A stretch of 64,000 nt of DNA from Emergencia sp. (GTDB lineage: Bacteria; Bacillota; Clostridia; Peptostreptococcales; Anaerovoracaceae): positions 1 through 64,000 of the forward strand of contig JALEOD010000056.1 of assembly GCA_022767345.1 (NCBI GenBank), in the 5' to 3' direction. Made by a program: the position numbers and the translations under genes. This document shows, in pieces, positions 45,894 to 55,490 of the stretch (positions within the stretch are counted from its first letter, which is position 1; each line of letters starts with the position of its first letter). The notes under the pieces were generated by a model. It made no database searches. It was not told the DNA's origin and worked only from the letters and a program-made list of their open reading frames with translations.

Positions 45894-47210
45894 ATGGATT
45901 TAATTATTGGTTTTATCGTATTTATAGGAGCGATGGTCTGGTGTATTGTCACAGGATACACTATGGTGATTGCTCTTTTTATTGGATTGATTGTTTTTTC
46001 TGTTGTAGGAATGCGAAAAGGCTTCGGATTGAGGGAGATTGTTAAGATGGGAGCCGGAGGCTTAAAGGATGCGCTGATTGTCATTGAAATTATGTTTATT
46101 ATTGGCTTTATTACAGCGGTCTGGCGTTCGGCAGGTACGATTTCCTTTTTTGTCTACTACGGAATCAAGATGATTACACCTGGAGTTTTTCTGATTATCA
46201 CCTTTGCTTTGTGCTGCCTGCTTTCCTACGCACTGGGGACTTCCTTTGGAGTGGCAGGCACAGTAGGCGTGATTTTTATTGCTCTTGCAAGGGCTGGCGG
46301 TGTAAATGAACTTTTGACCGCCGGGGCAGTCATGAGCGGTATTTATTTTGGAGACAGAGGATCGCCTGTATCGTCCAGCGCAATTCTGGTGGCCACAGTT
46401 ACAGAAACAGATTTGCTTACCAATGTAAAGAAAATGGCAAAGACGGCATGGCTGCCGTTGGTGCTGACCTTGGGAATTTACAGCGTGCTGTCTTTTTCTA
46501 ATCCCATTCGTACAGTGGATCAAAGTTTTCTACATAGTCTGGAAAGTGAATTCAGCCTGTCGCTGTGGGCTGTAGTGCCGGCTCTGTGTATGGTGGTGCT
46601 GCCTCTTTTGAGGGTGCCGGTCATTTATGCCATGCTCGCCAGCATTGCAAGCGGCAGTGCGGTTAGTCTGTTCTGCGAGGACATGCCTTTGCAAACGCTG
46701 CTTCATACACTGATTTTTGGATATGTCGGCGAAGGCGGCCTTGGGAAAATATTAGACGGCGGCGGTATGCTTTCTATGATTGAAATTGTGTGTATCGTAT
46801 CTCTTTCCAGCACGTATTCTGGCATCTTTACGGGAACGGACATGCTCGGGGTGCTGCAGGAGAAAATTCTCTCCCTTGCGCAGAAGATCGGAAGATTTGC
46901 CACCATGGTGCTGATGTCTTACATATTCCTGGGGATTTTCTGCAATCAGACCATCGCGTCTATGATTTGCTGTGATTTTTTGAAGAAACCGTATAAAGAA
47001 CTTTGCGCAACGAAAGAAGAGCTTGCTATTGACCTGGAGAATTCTGTGATTTTGCTGGCAGGGACTGTTCCATGGGCTATTGCGTGTACTGTACCTCTTG
47101 GCTTTATGCAGGTGGGGTCCGGAGCAATTCTCTTTAGTTTTTATTTGTATCTGGTGCCAATTTGCTATGGAATCCAGAAAAAAGTATCAAATCCTTTCAC
47201 CAAAGAATAA
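45894..47210 (+). CDS. Na+/H+ antiporter, NhaC family
   Basis: A 438-aa protein with about eleven spans. ATG 45894 is chosen because it begins directly with the first span; a longer frame starts inside the previous gene. Blocks such as SGIYFGDRGSPVSSSAILVATVTETD and the C-terminal FCNQTIASMICC ... VPWAIACTVPLG are characteristic of NhaC/malate-Na+ type antiporters. It probably exchanges Na+ or an organic acid with H+. Confidence 0.85.
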   Translation: MDLIIGFIVFIGAMVWCIVTGYTMVIALFIGLIVFSVVGMRKGFGLREIVKMGAGGLKDALIVIEIMFIIGFITAVWRSAGTISFFVYYGIKMITPGVFLIITFALCCLLSYALGTSFGVAGTVGVIFIALARAGGVNELLTAGAVMSGIYFGDRGSPVSSSAILVATVTETDLLTNVKKMAKTAWLPLVLTLGIYSVLSFSNPIRTVDQSFLHSLESEFSLSLWAVVPALCMVVLPLLRVPVIYAMLASIASGSAVSLFCEDMPLQTLLHTLIFGYVGEGGLGKILDGGGMLSMIEIVCIVSLSSTYSGIFTGTDMLGVLQEKILSLAQKIGRFATMVLMSYIFLGIFCNQTIASMICCDFLKKPYKELCATKEELAIDLENSVILLAGTVPWAIACTVPLGFMQVGSGAILFSFYLYLVPICYGIQKKVSNPFTKE

Positions 47211-47242
47211 ACTGGATATTATGTGTGAAAGGAGATTGCTGT

Positions 47243-47956
47243 ATGAATCTTGCAATCGTAGGAACAGGTACTATGGGGCGCATTGTCAGGGATATGGCAC
47301 TGCAGAATCCTGGTATCGATAAGGTATATAATATTGAACCGGCTTTGGGAGAGAGACTGGAGGATATCAAGGAACCTGATGTTGTGATTGATTTCAGCCA
47401 TCCGGGGGCTTTAGACGGAATCTGCAGCTATATTGCAGAAAAGCAGGGGCGTGTGGGTGTAGTTTTCGCGACGACAGGCTATACAAAGGAAGAGGAAGAA
47501 AGGATTCGGAAGCTGGCGGAGTCTGCGCCGGTCATTAAAAGTTCCAACTTTTCTTATGGAATCAGTTCTTTGAAAAAGATTGTAGGCTATGCGGTGCCGC
47601 TTTTGTCGGATTGTTCCGATATGGAGATTATCGAAAAGCATCACAACCAGAAGGTTGATTCCCCCAGCGGTACAGCCCTTGCGCTGGCAAAAGTCTGCGA
47701 TCCTTTAGGGGAGCGGGAGCGTAAATATGGACGCTGTGGAGAGGAAAAAAGAAAAAATGAAATAGGCATTCACAGTGTGCGGGGCGGTACTATCTTCGGC
47801 GAACATACGGTACTGTTTGCCATGAAGGACGAGGTCATTGAGATTAAGCACACTGCGTTTTCCAAAGCTATTTTTGCCAAAGGCGCTATTGAAGCAGCCC
47901 AGTGGCTGACCGGAAGAAAGCCGGGCATGTATTCTATTGAAGATGTATTCTATTGA
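47243..47956 (+). CDS. dapB: 4-hydroxy-tetrahydrodipicolinate reductase
   Basis: A 237-aa enzyme. ATG 47243 follows GAAAGGAG. IVGTGTMGRIVRD (4-16) is the nucleotide loop, VVIDFSHPGA and FATTGYTKEE follow, and EIIEKHHNQKVDSPSGTAL contains the catalytic His pair and Lys. It makes tetrahydrodipicolinate on the lysine/diaminopimelate route, which also feeds dipicolinate for spores. It is slightly shorter than most family members, and no other dap gene is adjacent. Confidence 0.93.
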   Translation: MNLAIVGTGTMGRIVRDMALQNPGIDKVYNIEPALGERLEDIKEPDVVIDFSHPGALDGICSYIAEKQGRVGVVFATTGYTKEEEERIRKLAESAPVIKSSNFSYGISSLKKIVGYAVPLLSDCSDMEIIEKHHNQKVDSPSGTALALAKVCDPLGERERKYGRCGEEKRKNEIGIHSVRGGTIFGEHTVLFAMKDEVIEIKHTAFSKAIFAKGAIEAAQWLTGRKPGMYSIEDVFY

Positions 47957-48018
47957 CTTTCTATGGATTTTGTGGTAGAACATAGACTATGACAGAATCC
48001 ATGAGATGAGAGGGAACT

Positions 48019-48636
48019 ATGGAAATTGAACTGAAGTATGCGGTAAAAGATGAGGCTGTAATCGAACAGATTTTAAGGGATCCTTATCTGGAAAGCATTA
48101 AAGACAAGGACACAGAAGAAGAACTTGAGATGCACGCGGTGTATTTCGATACTGAAGACAGAAGATTTTTCAGAGAAGGAATTGCCTTTCGCGTCAGAAA
48201 AGAAGGCAGTAAGTTAGTTGCAACGCTTAAATGGAACGGCTCCAGCGAGGATGGCATGCATAAGCGCGAGGAAATCAATGTGCCGGTAGACGATGAATCC
48301 AAGCTGACGACACCGGACATTCAAATCTTTGACCAAAGTGAGATGTGTCAGGTGCTGACCGATTTAGTAGGGCGGAGAAAGCTGGTGCCGCTGATGGATA
48401 TATACTTTGTGCGCAGACAGGTAAGAATTGATACCGGCAAATCGATTAATGAACTTTCTGTCGATGTAGGAAAGATTATCTGCGGCGAAAAAACTGTGCC
48501 TATTTCTGAAATGGAAATTGAACTTTATTCCGGCGATGAAGAGGATATGATTGATCTGGGACAGAGAATTTCAGAAAAATATGGCCTTGAAGCGGAGAAT
48601 AGGAGCAAATATAAGAGAGGATTGGACCTCATTTAA
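48019..48636 (+). CDS. CYTH-domain protein (inorganic triphosphatase-like)
   Basis: A 205-aa protein that begins MEIELKYAV, the ExExK signature of CYTH (Glu2, Glu4, Lys6). Further basic and acidic strands (FRVRKEGSKLVATLKWNG, ISEMEIELYSGD, KYKRGLDL) line the tunnel that binds triphosphate. The likely activity is hydrolysis of tripolyphosphate with Mg2+; adenylate cyclase or thiamine triphosphatase activities are alternatives in this fold. Confidence 0.88.
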   Translation: MEIELKYAVKDEAVIEQILRDPYLESIKDKDTEEELEMHAVYFDTEDRRFFREGIAFRVRKEGSKLVATLKWNGSSEDGMHKREEINVPVDDESKLTTPDIQIFDQSEMCQVLTDLVGRRKLVPLMDIYFVRRQVRIDTGKSINELSVDVGKIICGEKTVPISEMEIELYSGDEEDMIDLGQRISEKYGLEAENRSKYKRGLDLI

Positions 48637-48640
48637 AGAA

Positions 48641-48667
48641 AATGACTGTTTTTAGCAGTCATTTTTG
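48641..48667 (+). terminator. Rho-independent terminator
   Basis: AATGACTG (48641-48648) pairs with CAGTCATT, followed by TTTT. Confidence 0.8.
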
Positions 48668-48676
48668 TTAGAATCC

Positions 48677-48705
48677 TTTACTTTGTGCGTCAAAAAGTGT
48701 ATAAT
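48677..48705 (+). promoter_or_regulatory. Sigma-A promoter of tig
   Basis: TTTACT (48677-48682), 17 bases, TATAAT (48700-48705), leaving a leader of about 65 bases. Confidence 0.7.
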
Positions 48706-48777
48706 AATATGCATTCTATGTTCAGAATTGAATGTAGAACCAATGAACTTGCTAAAATTTTAGGAGGATATATATCA

Positions 48778-50097
48778 ATGAAAACAACTTTTATTTCCAA
48801 AGAAAACAACCAGGTGAAGTTTACTATGGATTTTACTGCAGAAGAATTTGAGGCTGCAGTCGTAAAGGCTTATCAGGCATCTAAGAATCAGTTTATGATA
48901 GATGGTTTCAGAAAGGGCAAAGCCCCAAGAAGCATCATCGAAAAGCATTACGGAGAAGGTATCTTCTTTGAAGACGCAATCAATAACCTGTTCCAGGAAA
49001 GCTATCCGCAGGCAATTCGTGAACTGCAGCTTGAGGTTATTGACAGCCCTGCTGCCGAATTCTCTGAAATCGGTAAAGGCAAACCGCTGACTATCACCAT
49101 TACTGTAGCCGTATATCCGGTAGTAGAAGTGAAGGATTACTTCGGCGTAGAGGTAGAAGAAACTGTACAGACTGTTGAGGCCGAAGCTGTAGAGAAAGAA
49201 ATCGAAATGCTGCAGAAAAGAAATGCACGGATGGTAGTTGCAGAAAGACCGGTTGAGGATGGCGATACCGTTATTTTGGACTACTCCGGTTTTGTAGGTG
49301 AAGAACAGTTTGAAGGCGGCACTGCAGAAAGACAGGAACTTAAGATTGGCTCCGGCATGTTTATTCCGGGCTTTGAAGAACAGCTGGTGGGCGTAAAAGC
49401 AGGTGAAGATAAGGATGTAAATGTAACATTCCCTGAAGAATATCACGCACCGGAACTCGCCGGAAAAGAAGCAGTTTTCCACTGCCATATCCACGAAGTG
49501 AAAGTAGAAGAACTTCCTGTACTGGATGACGAATTCGCAAAAGATGTCAGCGAATATGACACTTTAGATGAATTAAAGAAAGCAACTGAGGAAAGACTAC
49601 AGACAAATGCTGACGCAATGGCTCTTAACGCTGCAAAAGACGCTGTCATCGAAAAGGTTTATGAAGCAAATAAACCAGAAGTGCCGGCTGTTATGGTTGA
49701 GGATGAAATTGACAGAATGGCGCAGGAACTGGATCATCAGCTGAGATATCAGGGACTTTCCTTAGAGCAGTATCTGCAGTTCTTACAGAAAGAGCCTAAG
49801 GACTTCAGAGAAGAACTTCGTGAAGATGCTGCTAAAAAGGTAGGAACCAGACTGGTTCTGATGTCCATCGTAGAAGCTGAGAAGGTAGAAGTTTCAGAAG
49901 AAGAATTGGAAACTGAACTGAAAGACATGGCAAATGCATACAATACAGATGTAGAACAGATCAGAGAAATGATCGGAACAGACAATCTGACTTTCTTTAA
50001 GAAGGACATCCAGCTGAAGAAAGTCATCGACATGCTGTATGACAAGGCAAAAGTCAGCAAGGTTGAAAAGAAAGCTGAGGAGCCTAAAGAGGCTTAA
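48778..50097 (+). CDS. tig: Trigger factor
   Basis: A 439-aa chaperone. ATG 48778 follows AGGAGG; a longer in-frame start at 48685 precedes the promoter -10 and is not used. The ribosome-binding loop GFRKGKAPRSIIEKHYGEG (about 42-60), the FKBP-type prolyl isomerase domain (about 150-245, DGDTVILDYSGFVG ... HIHEVKV) and a long helical C-terminal domain are in order. It binds nascent chains at the exit tunnel. It heads the tig-clpP-clpX-lon cluster. Confidence 0.97.
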   Translation: MKTTFISKENNQVKFTMDFTAEEFEAAVVKAYQASKNQFMIDGFRKGKAPRSIIEKHYGEGIFFEDAINNLFQESYPQAIRELQLEVIDSPAAEFSEIGKGKPLTITITVAVYPVVEVKDYFGVEVEETVQTVEAEAVEKEIEMLQKRNARMVVAERPVEDGDTVILDYSGFVGEEQFEGGTAERQELKIGSGMFIPGFEEQLVGVKAGEDKDVNVTFPEEYHAPELAGKEAVFHCHIHEVKVEELPVLDDEFAKDVSEYDTLDELKKATEERLQTNADAMALNAAKDAVIEKVYEANKPEVPAVMVEDEIDRMAQELDHQLRYQGLSLEQYLQFLQKEPKDFREELREDAAKKVGTRLVLMSIVEAEKVEVSEEELETELKDMANAYNTDVEQIREMIGTDNLTFFKKDIQLKKVIDMLYDKAKVSKVEKKAEEPKEA

Positions 50098-50133
50098 GGC
50101 ATAAACAAACAGAAATAAGGGGGACATAAAAGA

Positions 50134-50715
50134 ATGGCTTTAGTACCATATGTGATTGAACAGACCGGCAGAGGAGAACGCTCCTATGATATTTATTCAA
50201 GACTATTAAAGGACAGAATTATTTTTCTGGCAGACGAGATTAACGACCAAATTGCCAGTCTGGTGGTAGCGCAGCTGCTGTTCTTAGAAGCGGAGGATCC
50301 TGAGAAAGATATTTGTATTTACATCAATAGCCCCGGCGGTTCTGTAACCGCCGGCATGGCTATTTATGATACCATGCAGTATATCAAGTGTGACGTATCC
50401 ACCATCTGTGTGGGACTCGCAGCCAGCATGGGTGCATTCCTTCTGTCCTCAGGGAAAAAAGGTAAGAGATATGCACTTCCTAACGCGGAGGTGATGATTC
50501 ATCAGCCGCTGGGCGGTGCCAAAGGGCAGGCTTCTGATATCAAGATTCATGCAGAATGGATTCTGAAAACCAAGGAGAAACTCAATCAGATTCTCAGCGA
50601 AAATACCGGACAGGATTTGGCTACCATCGAAAGAGATACAGACCGGGATAACTTCATGAGTGCAGAAGACGCTGCAGCTTATGGATTAATCGATAAAGTG
50701 ATTACATCCAAGTAA
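50134..50715 (+). CDS. clpP: ATP-dependent Clp protease proteolytic subunit
   Basis: A 193-aa serine peptidase. Catalytic Ser98 lies in [11 protein letters not shown] and His123 in MIHQPLGG; the Asp is in the [11 protein letters not shown] region. [15 protein letters not shown] lines the active site. It forms the 14-mer chamber fed by ClpX. It starts 36 bases after tig and is 21 bases before clpX. Confidence 0.98.
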   Translation: MALVPYVIEQTGRGERSYDIYSRLLKDRIIFLADEINDQIASLVVAQLLFLEAEDPEKDICIYINSPGGSVTAGMAIYDTMQYIKCDVSTICVGLAASMGAFLLSSGKKGKRYALPNAEVMIHQPLGGAKGQASDIKIHAEWILKTKEKLNQILSENTGQDLATIERDTDRDNFMSAEDAAAYGLIDKVITSK

Positions 50716-50736
50716 ATTAAGTAGAGGGGGATATTT

Positions 50737-52014
50737 ATGTCAGAAGTATTTGGCGATACAAAAGAACTGAGATGTTCTTTCTGCGGAAAACCGCAGAGTC
50801 AGGTCAGGCGCCTTGTAGCCGGGCCGGGCATTTATATATGTGATGAATGTGTAGACATGTGTCTTGGCATCATAGAAGAGGCTGAACGCGATGAACAGAT
50901 GTCCGCGGTCAAGCCGGTTCATTATCATCTGCCAAAACCAAGGGAAATCTTTGATACCCTGTCCGATTATGTCATTGGGCAGGATTCGGCAAAGAGGGCT
51001 TTGGCTGTAGCAGTATACAATCACTATAAGAGAATTAACAGAGTTGGCGATAAGGACATGGATATTGACCTGCAGAAGAGTAATATCGTCATGATTGGAC
51101 CGACCGGTTCCGGTAAGACACTGCTTGCCCAGACACTGGCAAAGCTTTTAAATGTGCCTTTTGCCATTGCCGACGCGACAGCGCTGACGGAGGCCGGATA
51201 TGTTGGTGAAGACGTAGAGAATATCCTGCTTCGCCTGCTTCAGGCAGCAGATTTTGATATAGAAAAGGCGCAGAAGGGCATTATTTATGTTGACGAAATC
51301 GATAAGATTGCCAGAAAGTCAGACAATCCGTCCATTACCAGAGACGTCAGCGGCGAGGGTGTGCAGCAGGCGCTTTTGAAGATTCTGGAAGGTACTGTTG
51401 CCAATGTTCCGCCTCAGGGAGGTCGTAAACATCCCCATCAGGAGTTTATTCAGTTTGATACCAGCAATGTGCTGTTTATCTGCGGCGGAGCCTTTGACGG
51501 TCTTGAAAGCATCATTCAGAGAAGAATGGGCGAAAGGGTAATCGGTTTCAACCATGCAATGACGCCTCTGCAGAAAGATGACGGCAAGCTTCTTTCGGAG
51601 ATTCAGCCGGAAGACCTTCTGAAATTCGGACTGATTCCGGAATTTATCGGAAGATTGCCTGTATTGGTTACGCTTCAGGAACTGGATGAAGCGGCGCTGG
51701 TGCGTATTATGCGTGAGCCTAAGAATGCGCTGATTAAGCAGTATAAGAAGCTTTTTGAGATGGACGACGTGGAACTTGAGATTGAGGACGAGGCGGTCAG
51801 CGCTATTGCCAAGAAAGCAATTGAGAGAAAGACCGGTGCCAGAGGTCTGCGCAGCATTTTTGAAAAAGCGATGAATGACATTATGTTCGAGATTCCGTCA
51901 AGGGATGATGTCACAAAATGTATCATAACGAGGGAAACCATCGAGGAGGGAAAAGAACCGACTCTGGTAACAGATGAAAATAAGGATACAGACAGAGAGG
52001 CCGATGCCTCATAA
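50737..52014 (+). CDS. clpX: ATP-dependent Clp protease ATP-binding subunit ClpX
   Basis: A 425-aa AAA+ unfoldase. The N-terminal zinc domain has Cys13, Cys16, Cys35 and Cys38. Walker A GPTGSGKT (about 123-130), Walker [12 protein letters not shown] and the ClpP-binding IGF-type loop (GERVIGF) are present. It unfolds tagged proteins for ClpP. GAGGGGG precedes ATG 50737. The C-terminus has a polar tail. Confidence 0.98.
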   Translation: MSEVFGDTKELRCSFCGKPQSQVRRLVAGPGIYICDECVDMCLGIIEEAERDEQMSAVKPVHYHLPKPREIFDTLSDYVIGQDSAKRALAVAVYNHYKRINRVGDKDMDIDLQKSNIVMIGPTGSGKTLLAQTLAKLLNVPFAIADATALTEAGYVGEDVENILLRLLQAADFDIEKAQKGIIYVDEIDKIARKSDNPSITRDVSGEGVQQALLKILEGTVANVPPQGGRKHPHQEFIQFDTSNVLFICGGAFDGLESIIQRRMGERVIGFNHAMTPLQKDDGKLLSEIQPEDLLKFGLIPEFIGRLPVLVTLQELDEAALVRIMREPKNALIKQYKKLFEMDDVELEIEDEAVSAIAKKAIERKTGARGLRSIFEKAMNDIMFEIPSRDDVTKCIITRETIEEGKEPTLVTDENKDTDREADAS

Positions 52015-52037
52015 GACAGGCGGCTGGCGGCCGCCTT

Positions 52038-52234
52038 TCGTATAATGATACGACTAGCGTCTAGCCAGGTACATTCGTACTTGGGACGCTAAAGCATAAG
52101 GTTCGTTTAGACAATTGAAGCCCTGGCCCGATTCACAAAGGGAATCGTTGGCAGGTCTTATGCACAAAATTCCAAAATCCTGATTTTGTGAATTTTACTG
52201 TCACTTACGTTCTTGGAACGAACCATTAGGAGGA
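52038..52234 (+). ncRNA. Structured leader RNA upstream of lon
   Basis: The 224-base gap between clpX and lon folds on paper into: hairpin TCGTAT/ATACGA (52038-52053); a long hairpin AGCGTC-CCAGGTAC / GTACTTGG-GACGCT (52056-52090); a two-part stem GCATAAG (52094-52100) / CTTATGC (52157-52163) enclosing CCTGGCCCGATTC / GGAATCGTTGGCAGG; and an A/T hairpin AAAATTC-AAAATC / GATTTT-GAATTTT (52166-52196). GGTTCGTT (52100-52107) is exactly complementary to AACGAACC (52217-52224), just before the AGGAGG of lon, making a pseudoknot or alternate fold. No known riboswitch consensus was recognised. Confidence 0.55.
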
Positions 52235-52238
52235 AGAG

Positions 52239-54578
52239 ATGATAGAAGAAAACAAAGTGATTTTTCCTTGTATTCCGCTTCGGGGTGTATCTATTTTTCC
52301 AAATACAGTAATTCATTTCGATGTGGGACGGGAAAAGTCTATTCATGCTTTAGAAAAGGCAATGGCAGACGATAAACTGCTCTTTGTATCGACTCAGAAA
52401 GATGATAATGTCCTGATTCCTACATTTGACGATATTTATACAATCGGTACTATTGTCAGAATCAAACAGATGCTGAAGATTCAGGGCGACGCTGTCAGGG
52501 TGTTGGTGGAAGGCGTCTGCAGAGCACAGTTGATTCAGCCTTTAGAGGAAGAGGAATTCATGTCCTGCACAGTGAAAGTGCTGGAAGAAGAATTGGATAT
52601 GGAACAGCTCTTGCCTGAAGATAAGGCGGCAATAAAGCTTTTAACAGAGTCTTTCATTGAATATGCGGCACTGACGGGACAGGTCAGCGATGATTTAGTC
52701 GATAAGGCGATTTCCAGCGAAAGTCCGCTGGCTGTTGTGGACAAAATTACAAATGAGCTTTTGATTCGCACAAATCGCAAACAGAAGGTACTTGAAGCTT
52801 TGGATTTTTCTGAAAGAGTACAGATACTGACGGCTATAATTGCTGAGGAAAATGAAATCGCAGTCATTGAAAAAGAACTTTCGAAGAAAGTCAAAGAAAA
52901 TATCGACCATAATCAGAAAGAGTACTTCCTGAGAGAGAAGATGAAGGCTATTCAGGAAGAGCTGGGTGTCAACGAGGACGCAGGTATGGAGGCTGCAGAC
53001 TGGCTCAAAGAACTGGAAGAACTGCATCTGTCAGAAAAAGTCGAGGAGAAAATCAAAAAAGAAATTAACAAGTTTTCTAAGATGATGCCGTCTTCTGCAG
53101 AAGCAACGGTAATCAGAAACTATGTGGAGACGATTTTGGCGCTGCCTTGGAATCAAGCATCTAAGGTAAATGTAAACCTGAAAAAGGCAGAGAAAATTCT
53201 CAACGAAGATCACTATGGACTGGACAAGGTGAAGGAAAGAGTACTGGAGTATCTGGCGGTCATTCATCTGTCTAAAGCAATAAAAGGACCTATCCTGTGT
53301 CTTGTAGGACCTCCGGGGGTAGGTAAGACTTCTATTGCCCGTTCCATCGCAAAGGCGTCCGGCAGAGAATTTGTCAGAATGTCTCTGGGTGGCGTACGTG
53401 ATGAAGCCGAAATCAGAGGGCACAGAAGAACCTATATTGGCGCGATTCCGGGCAGAGTAATTTCCTGCATCAAAGACGCAGGTACCAATAATCCAGTATT
53501 TCTTTTTGATGAAGTAGATAAAATCGGTGCGGATTTTAAGGGTGATCCGGCATCAGCGCTCCTTGAAGTGCTGGATCCGGAGCAGAACAATACGTTTACA
53601 GATCATTTCCTGGAAGTGCCTTTTGATCTTTCCAGGGTTATGTTCATTACGACGGCAAATTCTACCGATACCATTCCAAGACCGCTTCTTGACAGAATGG
53701 AGATTGTAGAGGTTCCGGGCTATACCGAGGAAGAGAAGGTGAAGATTGCCCAGAGATATTTAATTCCAAAGAAAGTGAAGGAGCATGGGCTGAAGAAAGA
53801 TAACATCAAGATTTCCGAGAGAGCAGTCCATGACCTGATTAACTACTACACCAGAGAGTCCGGCGTCAGAAATCTGGAGCGAGAGGTTGCTAACCTCTGC
53901 CGAAAGGTTGCTCGTAAGATTGTTTCCGCAAAGGCTAAATCTTACAGTATTACTCCGTCCAATCTGGAAAAGTATCTGGGAAAACACAGATTCCACTTCG
54001 ATATAGTAGAAGGGGAGAATCAGGTAGGCGTTACCACAGGGCTTGCATGGACTGCGGTAGGCGGCGATACCCTGCAGATTGAGACTACTGCGGTTGCAGG
54101 CAGCGGTAAACTGGTTCTGACCGGTCAGCTGGGTGATGTGATGCAGGAGTCCGCAAAAGCAGGAATCAGTTACATTCGTTCTGTTGCAGATGAACTGGGC
54201 ATTGAGGAAGATTTTTACAAGAAATATGATTTGCATGTTCACGTGCCGGAGGGCGCAGTACCAAAGGACGGTCCGTCTGCAGGCGTAACCATGTGCACCG
54301 CAGTGATTTCTACTTTGACAGATACGCCGGTAAGACGGGATGTTGCCATGACCGGTGAGGTGACTCTTCGCGGAAAGGTTCTTCCGGTTGGCGGCATCAG
54401 AGAAAAGGTGCTGGCAGCCCACAGGGCAGGTATTAAGAAAGTACTTCTTCCGAAGGATAATGCACCTGATATTGACGAAATTCCAAACACTGTCCGCAGG
54501 AAGATGGAATTCGTATTGATTGATCATGTAAGCAAAGCCCTTGACGAAGCGCTGGTAAAAAAAGCAGGTAAATCATGA
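52239..54578 (+). CDS. lon: ATP-dependent protease Lon
   Basis: A 779-aa LonA protease. The N-terminal LAN domain (FPCIPLRGVSIFPNTVIHFD, about 9-28), coiled-coil region (200-265), AAA+ module with Walker A GPPGVGKTS and the C-terminal Ser-Lys protease (PKDGPSAGVTM with catalytic Ser, then the Lys about 43 residues on) are all present. It degrades misfolded proteins. AGGAGG (52228-52233) precedes ATG 52239. It has its own long structured leader. Confidence 0.98.
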   Translation: MIEENKVIFPCIPLRGVSIFPNTVIHFDVGREKSIHALEKAMADDKLLFVSTQKDDNVLIPTFDDIYTIGTIVRIKQMLKIQGDAVRVLVEGVCRAQLIQPLEEEEFMSCTVKVLEEELDMEQLLPEDKAAIKLLTESFIEYAALTGQVSDDLVDKAISSESPLAVVDKITNELLIRTNRKQKVLEALDFSERVQILTAIIAEENEIAVIEKELSKKVKENIDHNQKEYFLREKMKAIQEELGVNEDAGMEAADWLKELEELHLSEKVEEKIKKEINKFSKMMPSSAEATVIRNYVETILALPWNQASKVNVNLKKAEKILNEDHYGLDKVKERVLEYLAVIHLSKAIKGPILCLVGPPGVGKTSIARSIAKASGREFVRMSLGGVRDEAEIRGHRRTYIGAIPGRVISCIKDAGTNNPVFLFDEVDKIGADFKGDPASALLEVLDPEQNNTFTDHFLEVPFDLSRVMFITTANSTDTIPRPLLDRMEIVEVPGYTEEEKVKIAQRYLIPKKVKEHGLKKDNIKISERAVHDLINYYTRESGVRNLEREVANLCRKVARKIVSAKAKSYSITPSNLEKYLGKHRFHFDIVEGENQVGVTTGLAWTAVGGDTLQIETTAVAGSGKLVLTGQLGDVMQESAKAGISYIRSVADELGIEEDFYKKYDLHVHVPEGAVPKDGPSAGVTMCTAVISTLTDTPVRRDVAMTGEVTLRGKVLPVGGIREKVLAAHRAGIKKVLLPKDNAPDIDEIPNTVRRKMEFVLIDHVSKALDEALVKKAGKS

Positions 54579-55162
54579 GAATTATAAAATCAGATTTAGA
54601 TACGGTGGCGGTAAAACCGAGCCAGTATCCGCCGGATACTATGCCGGAGATTGCCTTTGCGGGTCGTTCCAACGTGGGAAAATCCTCTCTTTTGAATCTG
54701 CTCACAAACCGGAAAAAGCTGGCGAGAGTCAGCGGAAGCCCGGGTAAAACGAGAACGATCAACTTTTACCTTGTCAACGACGCATTTAGAATTGTGGATT
54801 TGCCGGGTTACGGCTATGCAAAGGTTTCAAAAAGTACGACAGAAAACTGGGGCGACATGATGGAGACTTATTTCCGAAACCGGGAGGGTCTTCGCAAGGT
54901 CGTGCAGCTTGTAGATATCAGACATAAACCCAGTGCGCAGGATGTGCAGATGTATGAATACCTGCGTCACTACAGTCTTGATGGTATTGTCGTTGCAACC
55001 AAGGCGGATAAAGTGTCCAGAAATGAGATGCAGAAGAATATTGCGCTGATTCGCAAAACACTGCAGCTGTCTAAAGAAGATAAGGTTATTGCTGTTTCAG
55101 CACTGAAAAAAACAGGCTGTGAAGAGTTGCTTTGCGAAATAGAAAGAATTCTGGAGGAGTAA
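54575..55162 (+). CDS. engB: Ribosome biogenesis GTP-binding protein EngB (YsxC/YihA)
   Basis: A 195-aa GTPase. G1 is AGRSNVGKSSLLN (about 29-41), G3 DLPGYGYA, and G4 TKADK in VVATKADKVS. It assists 50S subunit assembly. The start codon overlaps the lon stop by four bases (ATGA), an order conserved in Firmicutes. Confidence 0.97.
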   Translation: MRIIKSDLDTVAVKPSQYPPDTMPEIAFAGRSNVGKSSLLNLLTNRKKLARVSGSPGKTRTINFYLVNDAFRIVDLPGYGYAKVSKSTTENWGDMMETYFRNREGLRKVVQLVDIRHKPSAQDVQMYEYLRHYSLDGIVVATKADKVSRNEMQKNIALIRKTLQLSKEDKVIAVSALKKTGCEELLCEIERILEE

Positions 55163-55163
55163 T

Positions 55164-55487
55164 ATGCAGTTTATCACGATTAGAGTTTTGATGCGAAGAA
55201 TTGCAGCGATTACAAGCCTTTTGAAGGACAAGACTGTGCCGCTTCGAAAGAAGGCTCTGGTGATTTTCGGCATTGTATATTTGATTACGCCCATTGATAT
55301 CATTCCGGCAGTTTTGTTTCCTTTTGCCCTTTTAGATGATTTGGTTTTGTGGATCTATATTCTTTGGACGCTGAAAGACGAGTTGGATGTTTACTGGATG
55401 GGTGAAAAAACAGAGGATTTATCAAAAAAATTTCGTGACAAAACAATTGTTGAGGGTGTAGAATTTGATGTAGAAGATAAGGAGTAA
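55164..55487 (+). CDS. YkvA/DUF1232-type small membrane protein
   Basis: A 107-aa protein. KALVIFGIVYLITPIDIIPAV (about 30-50) followed by LLDDLVLW is the DUF1232 signature, a membrane hairpin of unknown function. GGAGGAG precedes ATG 55164, two bases after engB. Confidence 0.88.
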   Translation: MQFITIRVLMRRIAAITSLLKDKTVPLRKKALVIFGIVYLITPIDIIPAVLFPFALLDDLVLWIYILWTLKDELDVYWMGEKTEDLSKKFRDKTIVEGVEFDVEDKE

Positions 55488-55490
55488 GAC

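Noticed and set aside
48685..48777. Upstream start at 48685 for trigger factor
   Set aside because: It precedes the -10 of the likely promoter, and homologues start at the ATG after AGGAGG (48778).
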